Shown: piece by piece, positions 55,447 through 64,000 of the stretch
How positions within the stretch are numbered: position 1 is the stretch's first letter
Layout of the letters: every line of letters starts with the position of its first letter
Assembly: GCF_016859285.1 (NCBI RefSeq)
Contig: NC_053407.1
Span: 6,276,357-6,340,356, forward strand
Direction: 5' to 3'
From: Xiphias gladius
Lineage: Eukaryota; Chordata; Actinopteri; Istiophoriformes; Xiphiidae
DNA: 64,000 nt
Position numbers and translations under genes: made by a program
The notes under the pieces: model-generated
The model's database searches: none
What the model saw: only the letters and a program-made list of their open reading frames with translations
Told to the model about the DNA's origin: nothing

Positions 55447-55720
55447 GTACGTACCAGCAGGGGTTTCACCATTTCAGTCTGATGTTACTTGATGCAATTT
55501 ACAAAATGTGACTCCCAGCCCACAGGGTATATGGTAATGAAAAAAATCCTTTTATTAAGCCTATTTGTTTAGTAAATGTGACCACCTTGATTAATGTTGC
55601 CATTATAGTGAAGAAATGTTAAATATTTTTTTATGTCTGTAGAGACACGAAAATTACAGTTTTGATAGCCTCCCGCTCCTTATCTAAAATTTTGCTCTCA
55701 TGATTTTAATGTTCCAACAG

Positions 55721-55810
55721 CTTGCAGAATCTGGTGTGGCAACCTTACCTCCAGCTCTTGATCAATCAGAAGAAAATGCTGCATCAAATAATTTTCCAGA
55801 CAGAAACTGA
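55721..55810 (+). pseudogene. tsnaxip1: tsnaxip1 putative last exon
   Basis: After acceptor TTCCAACAG, phase 0 reads LAESGVATLPPALDQSEENA and stops at TGA 55,808-55,810. The +1 frame of the same exon (LQNLVWQPYLQLL) resembles the human FVQKLWEQYMDEKDEYLQQL better and stops at 55,820, so another frame loss is possible. Confidence 0.5.
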
Positions 55811-56250
55811 TATGTCATAGTATGCATTTTATTAATTAAGAACGTAGTCTACCTTGCCAATTTAGGGACATGTAACCAAAAAAAAAAAAGGTGAACAGAA
55901 CATTAATTCATGAATCACAATTTATTGATTGTCCCTGCAACACATCAACAGTTCCTGATATTTAAATAACTGTAAATGTATGCACAGTAATATAGCAGTA
56001 TGATTGTCTTTTATTACTGACCTAAAATAAAACAAATGCCATTCACCTCCATTGTAATGGGACCAGAACTCCAAAACTTGCCAAACAAAATTGAAACAGT
56101 CAAGTATGCCATGTAGAATGGGTTAATGTCATCCTGCCAAATGCAACATATCAAAATATAAATAACTATAAAATATGATTTTTGGTCATTCAGATGGCTT
56201 TTTTTATCTGTATTTGTCTTGCACTCAAACTATTTATCATAAAATACATT

Positions 56251-56684
56251 TTAAAGGTTCTCTGTGAAGTTTTCATGTAAATAAACAAAAAATATGTTTA
56301 CATTAAGTGTTACTCACCAAAATGCATCATGTGTATCCTTGAGTTCTAATAAATGTGTTGAATGTATTTCCTTCCTCACAAAAGCTGATTTTTTTAAGTA
56401 TTTTAAATCTTGCATTGTTCACATCCATGTAAACAATCCATATTTACTAGCTTGCAGCCTTCTTCTTTGCCTTCACTCACACATCGCTACATTTCTTAGT
56501 GTGTTGCAGACACCTGTAGATCACTGGAACAGTGTCAAACCATTGGCAGGACTGTGTATTGTGTACATCTGTACAAGTGTGCAAGCATGCGCATCCTTGT
56601 GTGTGCATGAGAAAAGTAAAACTGGACCTACACGACAATGTCATAGCGCTACTACAGGTAAAAAACTCCACAGGGAACCTTTAA
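56251..56684. mobile_element. TTAA-bounded MITE
   Basis: Left end TTAAAGGTTCTCTGTGAAG, right end CTCCACAGGGAACCTTTAA, inverted over about 20 bases and both including TTAA (a piggyBac-type target). It contains GTAAACAATCCATATTTACT. The 162-codon ORF there is a by-product. Confidence 0.75.
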
Positions 56685-57261
56685 AATCCACTGTATTTGC
56701 CACTTTGCATGAAATTTTATTTTACCTGATACCCAGAGTTCTACATTCAATCCCAGACTGTATGTGTCCGCGTCTGTGCTAGGCAAACCAAACTTGACAT
56801 TCAATGCACTCTGCTTTAGACAACTCTTTACCTGTTACAACCTTCAGCGCATGTCTTACTTAACCAGAACAACCAATGTGACAATTTCCTGTTAAAGTAA
56901 CCCTGAAGACCCTCCCAAAGCCTCAAGCCAAGGCAACGGAGTTGGATGTCAGCACATGGTAGAGCACTGTTTGATTTCGCATTATTCTTAACAAGGTTCC
57001 AATTGGGGCACAAAGCCTTTAGTCACTGGAGGCCTGAGTCTCACACAAATCCAAGAACTGTTGGTTCATAAGAGTGGGAGTGGAGACTGAAAAAAATCTC
57101 TATGCAATTCTGAAAAATTCAAATCCTACAAGAACATAACTTAAACATGGACAGAAGTGGACTGACAAAGGTCAGTTCTCACATAAAGTATTTGGATTAA
57201 GATGATTATATTGAGTAGCTGACATACAATACTGTACAAAGGAAGTGCCATAGGGACACGT

Positions 57262-57562
57262 AGTGTCAACAAATAGATGATAAGACCCTCAAAGAAATGC
57301 CCTTGATTTTTTTTCAATAAACTTGTAGACATTTAATGTAGTTTGGTACAATCTAAATTGCACCAATAAGGTGACCCGCTAGCCCCTATGATTTTGTCTG
57401 AGCTACATTTAAGACACTGAGCCAGAAATACCTAAAACACTAAAATTAGAGCAATTGAGATAAACATAATATGAAGAAGTAGTCAGAGACAGGTTACACA
57501 GTTTTCTAATTTTTAATTTTAATTATAGAAAATATTTAAGAATTTTTAATCTGCATCAAAAT
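57262..57562 (+). repeat. copy 2 of a ~300-bp dispersed duplicate
   Basis: Direct-orientation partner of 51,893-52,200, 5.4 kb away, downstream of the last tsnaxip1 exon. Confidence 0.9.
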
Positions 57563-58316
57563 GCAAAGTGACTTTCATGTGTACTTACTTTCACCATAGC
57601 CTGTGAAACATTAACAGCTCACAATAACGATTCTTGTGAGCAAAAAAACAAATAAAAAAACAAGACAAAAAGATGTGTGTGAAGCTTAATTACTTGAGTA
57701 AGCATTTATGTTTGTATTACTTACAGCTTGGAAGCAGATTTCAGAACATAAAGTGAACATAAAGGACTGTATCTGCATGAAGAAAGTAAGGGATCCTACC
57801 GGGCTCTGTACCCTTGAAGTACAGTAAATGGATGACTGAGCTTTTGTCTCACAGGGATTACTTTTATGTGTTTACTTCATTATTTCAAACTTTGGCCACA
57901 TTTAATATGAACATTATATATATTACAGAAAATAAGGAAATGCATAATACTGTAGGTCCCCCTTTAATGAATGCGCTGTTACTGATAAAGTGGCCACCCC
58001 AGATAAGCTCCTTTCAGACATTCACAGTAATCTGTAAATGCAAATTTTACTTCACATGTTGATATCATGTTTGATAATGCCCTCCATTTTCTGTTAAAGT
58101 TGCTCAAGGAATCTGCCTACTCAGCACCTAGTAACGTTTATGAAAATTCTTCTCCACAGTAGCTCAATCTCTCCACAGCAAAAGTGACCATAGCTGCATT
58201 TTTTGATGGACTTCCTGCTGCACACTAATTGGAGAGATTTAGAGGAAGAAATTTCAGACTGTCAACAAATCCAATAACAAGAACCACTTTTGCACACACA
58301 GAAACAAACAATGTAC

Positions 58317-58498
58317 CATTGATGTGAAGAAGTTGGTGTAGAAGTCCAAGGTCAGATAAAGGACCTGTCTGGGGAGTTTGCTGAGAACCAACTCAAGGTT
58401 ATGGCAGAGTGCTTTGGCCATGCCCTCACCAGCCTCTTTGAGCAGATGCCAAAGTTTAGGTAAAAAGCCTTTTGTGGAATCACAAATGACCAGCAGCC
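58317..58498 (-). pseudogene. ltn1: ltn1-like piece 4
   Basis: 182 nt, acceptor TTACTTTAG, donor ATG|GTACAT. Encodes KGFLPKLWHLLKEAGEGMAK and LSKLPRQVLYLTLDFYTNFF TSM; human has VFPKLSTVIREGGRGLA and LDFFKNFLTSL. Open, but 2.6 kb from piece 3 with the intervening conserved exon missing. Confidence 0.8.
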
Positions 58499-59075
58499 CT
58501 AAAGTAAGAACAAAAAAATGAAAGAACACGTACAAGGTAACTGATTGGGTCAAGAAAAATTGTGTCTAGTGAAATAAAGCAATTCAAATTTGAATTCCAC
58601 TTCCTTTAAAAAAATTTTTAACAAGGATGGATGACACAACGTATATACACAACATACCTAACAGCATGTAACAGCTTTAATTAAACCTCTCCCCTTTTTT
58701 TTTTCTTTTTACAGTTTTACTTACTGCTAAGATTAATTTGTGACAGAGAAGTAAGTTTTCTTTCTGACAGTTTGCCTTTACAAGTCACAAGAGAATGGAT
58801 AAACCAAAGATAAATTCAGATTCTTTATACATATTTGCTGTAAAACAAGAATCTATAGGTATACTAGTGGTTCAGTTAGGCTCTGAAGGCACAATGTCGC
58901 CTTCAGCTTAATGCTAACATCCGCATGCTAACATGCTCACTATTAAAATGTTAAAATGCTGCATTTTTTACATATACCTTTCAAGCTGATTTAGTGAACT
59001 TGTCATCAAACGTATTATTTACACATACAACAGATAATCAACTTTAGCATACATTTGGAGTCGTGTCTGAATGTA

Positions 59076-60046
59076 CTGTGGCAAGAAAAAGTAACAGCCA
59101 TTTGGACTTACCTGTATTTATGTATAAATTTGTCTTAAAATATGGTCAGATCTTCATCTAAGGTAAGATTATGAACAAACAGAACCTATTTTAACTAATA
59201 ACACATAAATCATTGTATTGTTCTTGTCCATATTGAATACAACATTCAAACATTCACAGTGTAAGTTGAAAAAAGTATGTGAACACCTAGGCTAATGACA
59301 TCAACAAAGGCTAATTAGTTCTAGTTTAGATATTGATCAGTCCACAGTTAGAGAAACTGCCCATGAAGAGAGACGATTTAGTACTGTGGATACTCTTCCT
59401 AGAAGCGGGTGCCCAGCTGAGATGATTCTAAAGGCACAACGCAGAATGCTCAATAAGGTAAAAACAAAGCCCAGAGTAACAGCTAAATGTTTAAAGGAAT
59501 CATTGGAGCTGGTTAATATATCTGTTCATGAGTCTACCATATGCAACTCATTGAACAGGCAGGGTGTCCATGGCAGGACAACACGGTGGAAAATGCTGCT
59601 CCAAAAAAAACATCACTGCACACACAGTGGATGGGGGCATCATGAGTTGGGGCTGTTTTGCTGCCTCTAGGTCTGGACAGCTTGTCATCATAGAGGGAAA
59701 ATGAAGAAAATTAATTCCCAAGTTTATTAAGATATCTTATAGCTAAAGCAGTTCTGTTTGGAAGATTGATCCAAAATTCCTCCTGAACATTTTGCAGGTT
59801 TGATCCACAGCTACCGAAAGCAGTTGTTTGGAGTTATTGCTTTTTCCACCAGCACCGTGAATGTTTAATGGGTGTTTTCAATAAATACACAACAGACTAT
59901 AATTGTTTGTTTATTTTTTTCTTAAGCAGATGTATTTGTTATATACTTGTGGTCTAGTTAAAGATCAGCTCACATTTTATGACCAATTAATGCAGAAAAT
60001 CTAGTCATTCTAAAAGGTTAATGTACTTTTTTTGCCACTATATATC
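59076..60046 (+). mobile_element. Tc1-like transposon, internally deleted
   Basis: Ends CTGTGGCAAGAAAAAGTA and, inverted, TAGTGGCAAAAAAAGTA, each beside TA. Plus-strand remnant at 59,330-59,690: a helix-turn-helix region (TVDTLPRSGCPAE, KTKPRVTAKCLKESL, ESTICNSLNRQGVHGR) jumps directly to a GWGHHELGLFCCL catalytic-core piece. The element lies within the ltn1-like pseudogene. Confidence 0.82.
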
Positions 60047-60589
60047 CAATATTCATTCCCCTTTAGCTCTGTTTTGGTCTCCACCAGTTCCTGAAGAAAA
60101 TGTATGGCTTTTTTAGTTGCTAAAAGGAGCTACTTGCTAAGTTTTGTTTTTCTGCCGTTTCGGGGGCAGGAAATTGACAGTGGGCTTATTACTGGTTTTC
60201 CACTAAAAACAGCTGCCTACTACTGCTAGAAATTATGCTTATGAGAGTAGTGAGAGTGAACCAAAAAAGTAAATTTGCGAGCCGGAAAACCGAGACACCA
60301 ACTTGAAAGACACAAAAACAGTCAGCAGAGCTGAGGGGAACTGCAGAATTGGGTGATAACTATGTGGGTTCATCACTTCTAGCGACCTCTTTCACATACA
60401 CATGGTCATTTGATTCACTGTTACAAGAGTAAATGTGCGACCATGCTAGCAGCCATGCTACTTTTGACATTCACCATCTATATAATAACCCCACATTACG
60501 TCAGGTCCAAAGGCCCTTTTTGACTTTTAAGCCACACTAACAGCATGGCTCTACAGATGGTAATGCTGATCAGTCATATGGTCTACAAC

Positions 60590-60930
60590 TTCAGTCCTGA
60601 CTGATATATCTCAAGAAATATTGAATGGATTGCCATGAAATTTTGGACAGACTTAAACTGTAATAACTTCAATGATCCCCTGATTTTTACATCTAGTGCC
60701 GTCATCAGGTCAAAATTTGAATTTAAATACTTTGGTTTATGACTGAATACCTGCTAATTAATAGCATTCGCATTAGCCTCAGGTATGTTGTACATTAGCA
60801 CATGCTAACACGCTAAACCAAGATGGTGAACGTGGTAAACATTGTACCTGCTAAACATAGATATACTAGCATTATAAGTTTGCATGTTAGAATGCCGATG
60901 TTAGCATTTAGCTCAACGCACCGTTGTGCA
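60590..60930 (+). repeat. dispersed teleost repeat (GCTAACATGC type)
   Basis: ATTGCCATGAAATTTTGGAC, CACGCTAAACCAAGATGGTG, TGTTAGCATTTAGCTCA in order; a widespread fish repeat. A shorter related piece lies at 58,890-58,960. Confidence 0.65.
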
Positions 60931-61065
60931 TAAAGTTCAAATGTAAGTATAAACATTTAGTCCCTTATTTTCTTAGAGAGAAACTACATTTGTGGAATAA
61001 CAATTTAACATGTCATGTATTAATGTCACATGCATTCAAACCTCTGTTACAAACAGTGCCATTAC

Positions 61066-61181
61066 CTGTAATGTCTTGTGTTTGCTGCACTTCCAGAACT
61101 TTGCAGAGCTTTAGAGTCTTTAGAGAGCTGGTCAGCATGCACACATACTGTATACTTTCTTTTTCCTTCTCTGCCACATAG
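61066..61181 (-). pseudogene. ltn1: ltn1-like piece 3
   Basis: 116 nt, acceptor TCTTTAG, donor ACAG|GTAATG. Encodes EKEKESIQYVCMLTSSLKTL KLCKVLE, resembling human [22 protein letters not shown]. Open, with phases that fit piece 2. Confidence 0.75.
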
Positions 61182-61342
61182 CTAAAGAACAGACAAATTG
61201 TGCTTCAGTAAAAGACTCAGAATGAGTATATAATCATGTTGAGTTCACAGTGATGGTAAGGACAGCAAGGTAGGTAAGTTTTACTTGTTTATTTACATTT
61301 CTCATTGTGCCTAAGGTTTCCTTTAAAAAAGAATCTCAATAC

Positions 61343-61673
61343 CTGCAAAATAACAGAAACAGTTGAGGAAGGAGAACAAGATGTTGAATCACCTCCTTGC
61401 TGTACAGTGCATATCCCCTTGTCCTCACTAATGCCACCACTACATTACAAATCTCATCCCTGCAGAATATGAGGGCCTCGAGCTCTTTGAGAAGGCAACT
61501 TCAAAAGCCTGGCAGGCAGCAGAGGCTGCAGGTGTGTAGGTGTCACACTGGGCCAGAAGCCAGTGGCCCATCAAGCTCTTAAGAAAGCTGGCCAAGCTGT
61601 GATGCACTTTCAGCACCAGTTTCTCAAAGATTGGCTGTGTAGCCGCCCTCACGTGCCAATCAGGGTGCAGTTG
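61343..61673 (-). pseudogene. ltn1: ltn1-like piece 2 ([19 protein letters not shown]), frameshifted
   Basis: Reads [20 protein letters not shown] through AFEVAFSKS, then loses one base near 61,478. It resumes in another frame as [14 protein letters not shown], matching human PEAIAFCKDEI, and runs to donor CAG|GTATTG. The upstream border lacks an AG acceptor. Confidence 0.85.
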
Positions 61674-61835
61674 TTTTTAATTACGACAAAAATTTCTTAA
61701 TGTAGACACACCTGTAGTGTAGACAACCACGTGCTTAAAAAAGTCCTACTGAAAGGCCTTAATTTGATTGTGTATGATGAGCATCTCTGGTTCAGAGATA
61801 TTCCATAACTTGCTTAACACTGACATCTTATACTA

Positions 61836-61907
61836 AATCTTTGACCAGTATGGCAGGACTCCTTTAACCTCTTCAGCATCATTTTCCTGACACATGGACC
61901 GAAATTC
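61836..61907 (-). pseudogene. ltn1: ltn1-like piece 1 (KGVLPYW)
   Basis: After acceptor TGTGCAG, 24 codons read [24 protein letters not shown], then TAG. Human listerin has [21 protein letters not shown] followed by an aromatic residue where the stop is. YKMSV after the stop resembles the human CKISL, so translation once continued. Confidence 0.82.
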
Positions 61908-62136
61908 CTGCACACAAAGAGGGAAAAAAACCCCCAGATAAAGGTTCTGTTTTGATGGGTGTTGGATGAATAAAATTCAGTCTATTCCAGTAAATCAGTA
62001 ACTGTTGCAGTTACACCTAATTTTTCAGTCTGGTCACAGTAATCCTCTTCAGTACTTTACTGAGCACCACACGGAAATTAGGATCTATCAGATTTTCCAT
62101 CTCCTCTGCTCCATTGGCAGCAGGGATGTACACCAT

Positions 62137-62183
62137 TCAGCCACAACATTAAAACCAGATACCAGTTTTAATGTTGTGGCTGA
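62137..62183. repeat. abutting transposon ends (perfect inverted repeat, 18-19 bp)
   Basis: CAGCCACAACATTAAAAC at 62,138-62,155 and its exact complement at 62,165-62,182, spacer 9 bases. The CCACAACATTAAAACCA sequence is a known type of fish transposon terminus, so this looks like an element that lost its whole interior. Confidence 0.85.
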
Positions 62184-62561
62184 TCAGGTAATTTATCTGT
62201 GATATGGCGGAGGAGCTGAAACTCACCAAAACCCTGGGATGACACTACTCTCTCTGGTCAGCCCTGCATAAGGAGGGCTAGCGGTGGGGCAGAAAGGTTT
62301 AGTGTTTTGGTCAGTGTTATGAAAGACCACAGCCATATGTAATCTAAGTTTACATTATCCTTTGCTTAACCTGGTTTGTAGCAAGCTGAATTATTTTAAC
62401 ACTGAAAATCAGTGTTGGAAGCATTACGAGTTTTTACTTACAATTTCTGTAAAAGTATAGAAGTATTAACAGCAAAATGTACCTAAATATGAAAAGTTAA
62501 ATATAGAGAATGACTTCTGTATTACTATATATATAAGTAAAAAAAGTATTTTTTTATATTA

Positions 62562-62562
<1 letters not shown>

Positions 62563-62600
<38 letters not shown>
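62563..62600 (+). repeat. (TTA)n microsatellite
   Basis: About 12 TTA units. Confidence 0.95.
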
Positions 62601-62601
<1 letters not shown>

Positions 62602-63359
62602 GTATAATTGATGGATTAACAGAAATTCAAAGGTTCCCCCCTTCCCCTTTTTTCAGTTTTCATGGGGACTATGTTTTTAGTAGAAAGTAGCCTCCATGAA
62701 AACTATTGACACTGTGTTTGGTGGATTATCCAGAGTAATGGGGACATTGTTTTTGTTAAGATGCTGTTGTTGAAATTTTTAAATATAATTTTTTTCAATT
62801 TGCGCTAACCACAAACAAAATCTTATTCAGAAATATAAAAAAAAAAAAAATCTCAGTAAACATTACATAACGATGGGTCATTTAATCTACATCAAGGTAA
62901 CACAGTTTATAAAGTAGTTATATCTAAAAATAAAGTCAATATAAAGTCAATCTGCAAAGTAGTCGCTATGGCTGTCAAATAAATGTAGTGGTGTTAAACC
63001 TTTGCCCTCTGATATGAGGTCGAGTAGATGTATAAAGTAGCATAACCTGGAAATAAATAATAATATAATAATAATTATAATAAATTCCAACCATGTTGCC
63101 AGATAATTGTGGTGAAGTACAGAACTTGAATAACTGTACATAGTTACTTTCTACCACTGTTTGAAATTGCAAATCGGCACTTATCTGCACGTTTCCTTTG
63201 GTTAGTTGTTTATTCCCACTATTATTCACCGTCTGCTTTTTGTAAATAACAGTATGTAGTAGTTGTCGCATTTTTCGCATATAATGCAGAGAGTACCAAA
63301 AACAAAATACAAACATGACAAGATATAAATATTAAAAAGTTTTAACATATAAAGACTAC

Positions 63360-63465
63360 AATCCCCACAACCCACCAAGTCGTTTACGGCGCCGATTACG
63401 TGCATTCGTAGCGGAGCAGACACTGCACTGTGCGATCGTGCAGCCGGCCTCGGCGTTGGTTAGAG
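63360..63465 (+). promoter_or_regulatory. possible 5' noncoding exon of the next gene
   Basis: A CpG-containing segment (GGCGCCGATTACG, GTGCGATCGTGCAGCCGG) in otherwise AT-rich DNA ends at a strong donor, TAGAG|GTAAGTTT. No start codon in a long frame follows before the window ends. In human the genes after TSNAXIP1 are CENPT, THAP11 and NUTF2, but nothing here identifies which gene this would belong to. Confidence 0.45.
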
Positions 63466-64000
63466 GTAAGTTTTTATTACTTATTTTTAGAAATTCCTTC
63501 TATGGAATAGTGAATGGAAATATATGGGAAAACAAAAAGCGCTAGTTTAACCTGACATTTGAACAAGAATAACGGAGTAAAAGTAGTTCAATGGACTACT
63601 CCTGTCCGGTTTAGGGCTAACGTTGGGCACGCCTATGTAGGGTAGCTGCCCCGGGTTCCAGAGCTGTGTGCGCGGGCCCGGAGGAGGCATCAATACTTGG
63701 AGAAGACGGGGTATTTTTAGCAACCAGTGAAAAGGCCAATGCCAGCCAATCAGTTAGCTAACGTTTGGAAATATAATTTATCAGACGTCTAGCCTCAACA
63801 GGCGAGAGGGCATGCTAGGTATATGATCTGCCTTTGCGAACGCAGGCTGAGTTAACGTTAGCAAACAAGACAGCTCATGAGCTAGTTGTAGCTAGTTAGC
63901 CAGCATTAACTAGCCATAAATGAGGTTTCCTATTTATTAACGTTACTAAATACGCTTATTTTGCCGTCTCTCTAGCCTTAATTGTATTTACTTGGGCCTA
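63466..64000. other. start of a putative intron to the window end
   Basis: After the GTAAGT donor the sequence is non-repetitive, with GCTAACGTTAGC-type words; no exon recognised. Confidence 0.4.

Larger units (their letters stand above)
50810..55810 (+). pseudogene. tsnaxip1: tsnaxip1, TSNAX-interacting protein 1, damaged
   Basis: TSNAXIP1 binds translin-associated factor X and is a coiled-coil protein of testis and ciliated cells. Nine or ten exons are recognisable. LLMHLENYVNKEL, YRDVFGCFIKEFKTYQPLLS, IRELEPLRSYLRLVTEECD, DARKLMIWQLSDLKR, LQLALKMCREDLTKAQQELN, DVVPRRNWD and VLRTVFPLRSNEEIDEL all align in order with the mammalian protein. The exon at 52,815-53,004 has an in-frame TGA at 52,899-52,901 and one extra A near 52,980 that breaks phase with the next exon. 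The block corresponding to the mammalian middle (after the coiled coils, before the EF-hand-like MEQF segment) is not found. Splice sites elsewhere are good. A young pseudogene, a damaged allele or assembly errors would all fit. It is adjacent to ranbp10 as in human. Confidence 0.85.
58317..61907 (-). pseudogene. ltn1: ltn1 (listerin) N-terminal fragment, broken
   Basis: Listerin is the RQC E3 ubiquitin ligase that tags nascent chains on stalled 60S subunits. Four exon-like pieces on the minus strand align in order with its N-terminal HEAT-repeat region: [20 protein letters not shown] at 61,907-61,836, [20 protein letters not shown] then [17 protein letters not shown] near 61,670-61,470, EKEKESIQYVCMLTSSLKTL at 61,181-61,066, and LPKLWHLLKEAGEGMAKAL with LDFYTNFFTSM at 58,498-58,317. 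Lesions: TAG at 61,833-61,835, no usable AG acceptor before the second piece, a one-base deletion near 61,478, and no sign of the exon between the third and fourth pieces. Neither the start of the gene nor its RING end is present. A Tc1-like element sits inside. It is an old partial duplicate, not a working gene. Confidence 0.85.
61908..63359. other. gene-free stretch
   Basis: AT-rich; holds the abutting transposon ends and TTA array, and no recognised exon. Confidence 0.5.

Noticed and set aside
56294-56782. 162-codon ORF
   Set aside because: Lies mostly within the TTAA-bounded MITE; its composition is that of the repeat.

Overview
This is vertebrate nuclear DNA, almost certainly from a teleost fish and probably a percomorph. 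Genes are split by GT-AG introns, long microsatellites are frequent, and the interspersed repeats are of teleost type: Tc1/mariner elements, tRNA-derived SINEs, MITEs and a Sushi-like Ty3/gypsy element. Most of the ORFs of 60-170 codons are open only by chance or because they run through repeats. The genes were found by joining exons by hand from recognisable protein segments and splice sites.

Layout. (1) 1-18 kb: low-gene region with purine and pyrimidine tracts, (CA)n arrays, a Tc1-like element (9.7-11.1 kb), a SINE (13 kb), a promoter-like cluster (16.7 kb) and a MITE (17.3-18.3 kb). (2) 18,430-49,745, minus strand: a complete ranbp10 gene. Its 14 coding exons join in phase to 1,860 nt (619 codons plus stop), including a 23-nt microexon. 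Introns hold an L1-like remnant, a hAT-like MITE with another MITE nested in it, a decayed gypsy element, a solo-LTR-like sequence and a LINE RT fragment. (3) 49.7-50.8 kb: head-to-head intergenic region with an RFX X-box-like site. (4) 50.8-55.8 kb, plus strand: a tsnaxip1 locus. Its exons are recognisable, but one exon carries an in-frame TGA and a one-base frameshift, and a central block known from the mammalian protein is absent. It reads as a pseudogene or a damaged allele or assembly. (5) 56-62 kb: MITEs, a Tc1-like element and, on the minus strand, a broken fragment of ltn1 (listerin). (6) 63.3-63.5 kb: a GC-rich, exon-like segment ending in a strong splice donor, probably the 5' end of the next gene.

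The RANBP10-TSNAXIP1 head-to-head order is the one known from human 16q22.1, which supports both identifications. RanBP10 is a scaffold of the CTLH E3 ligase. TSNAXIP1 is a coiled-coil protein linked to the testis and cilia. I see no CRISPR array, operon, defence system or other undescribed multi-gene system. The most informative observations are the two decayed genes (tsnaxip1 and ltn1-like) and the cluster of regulatory and mobile-element features.
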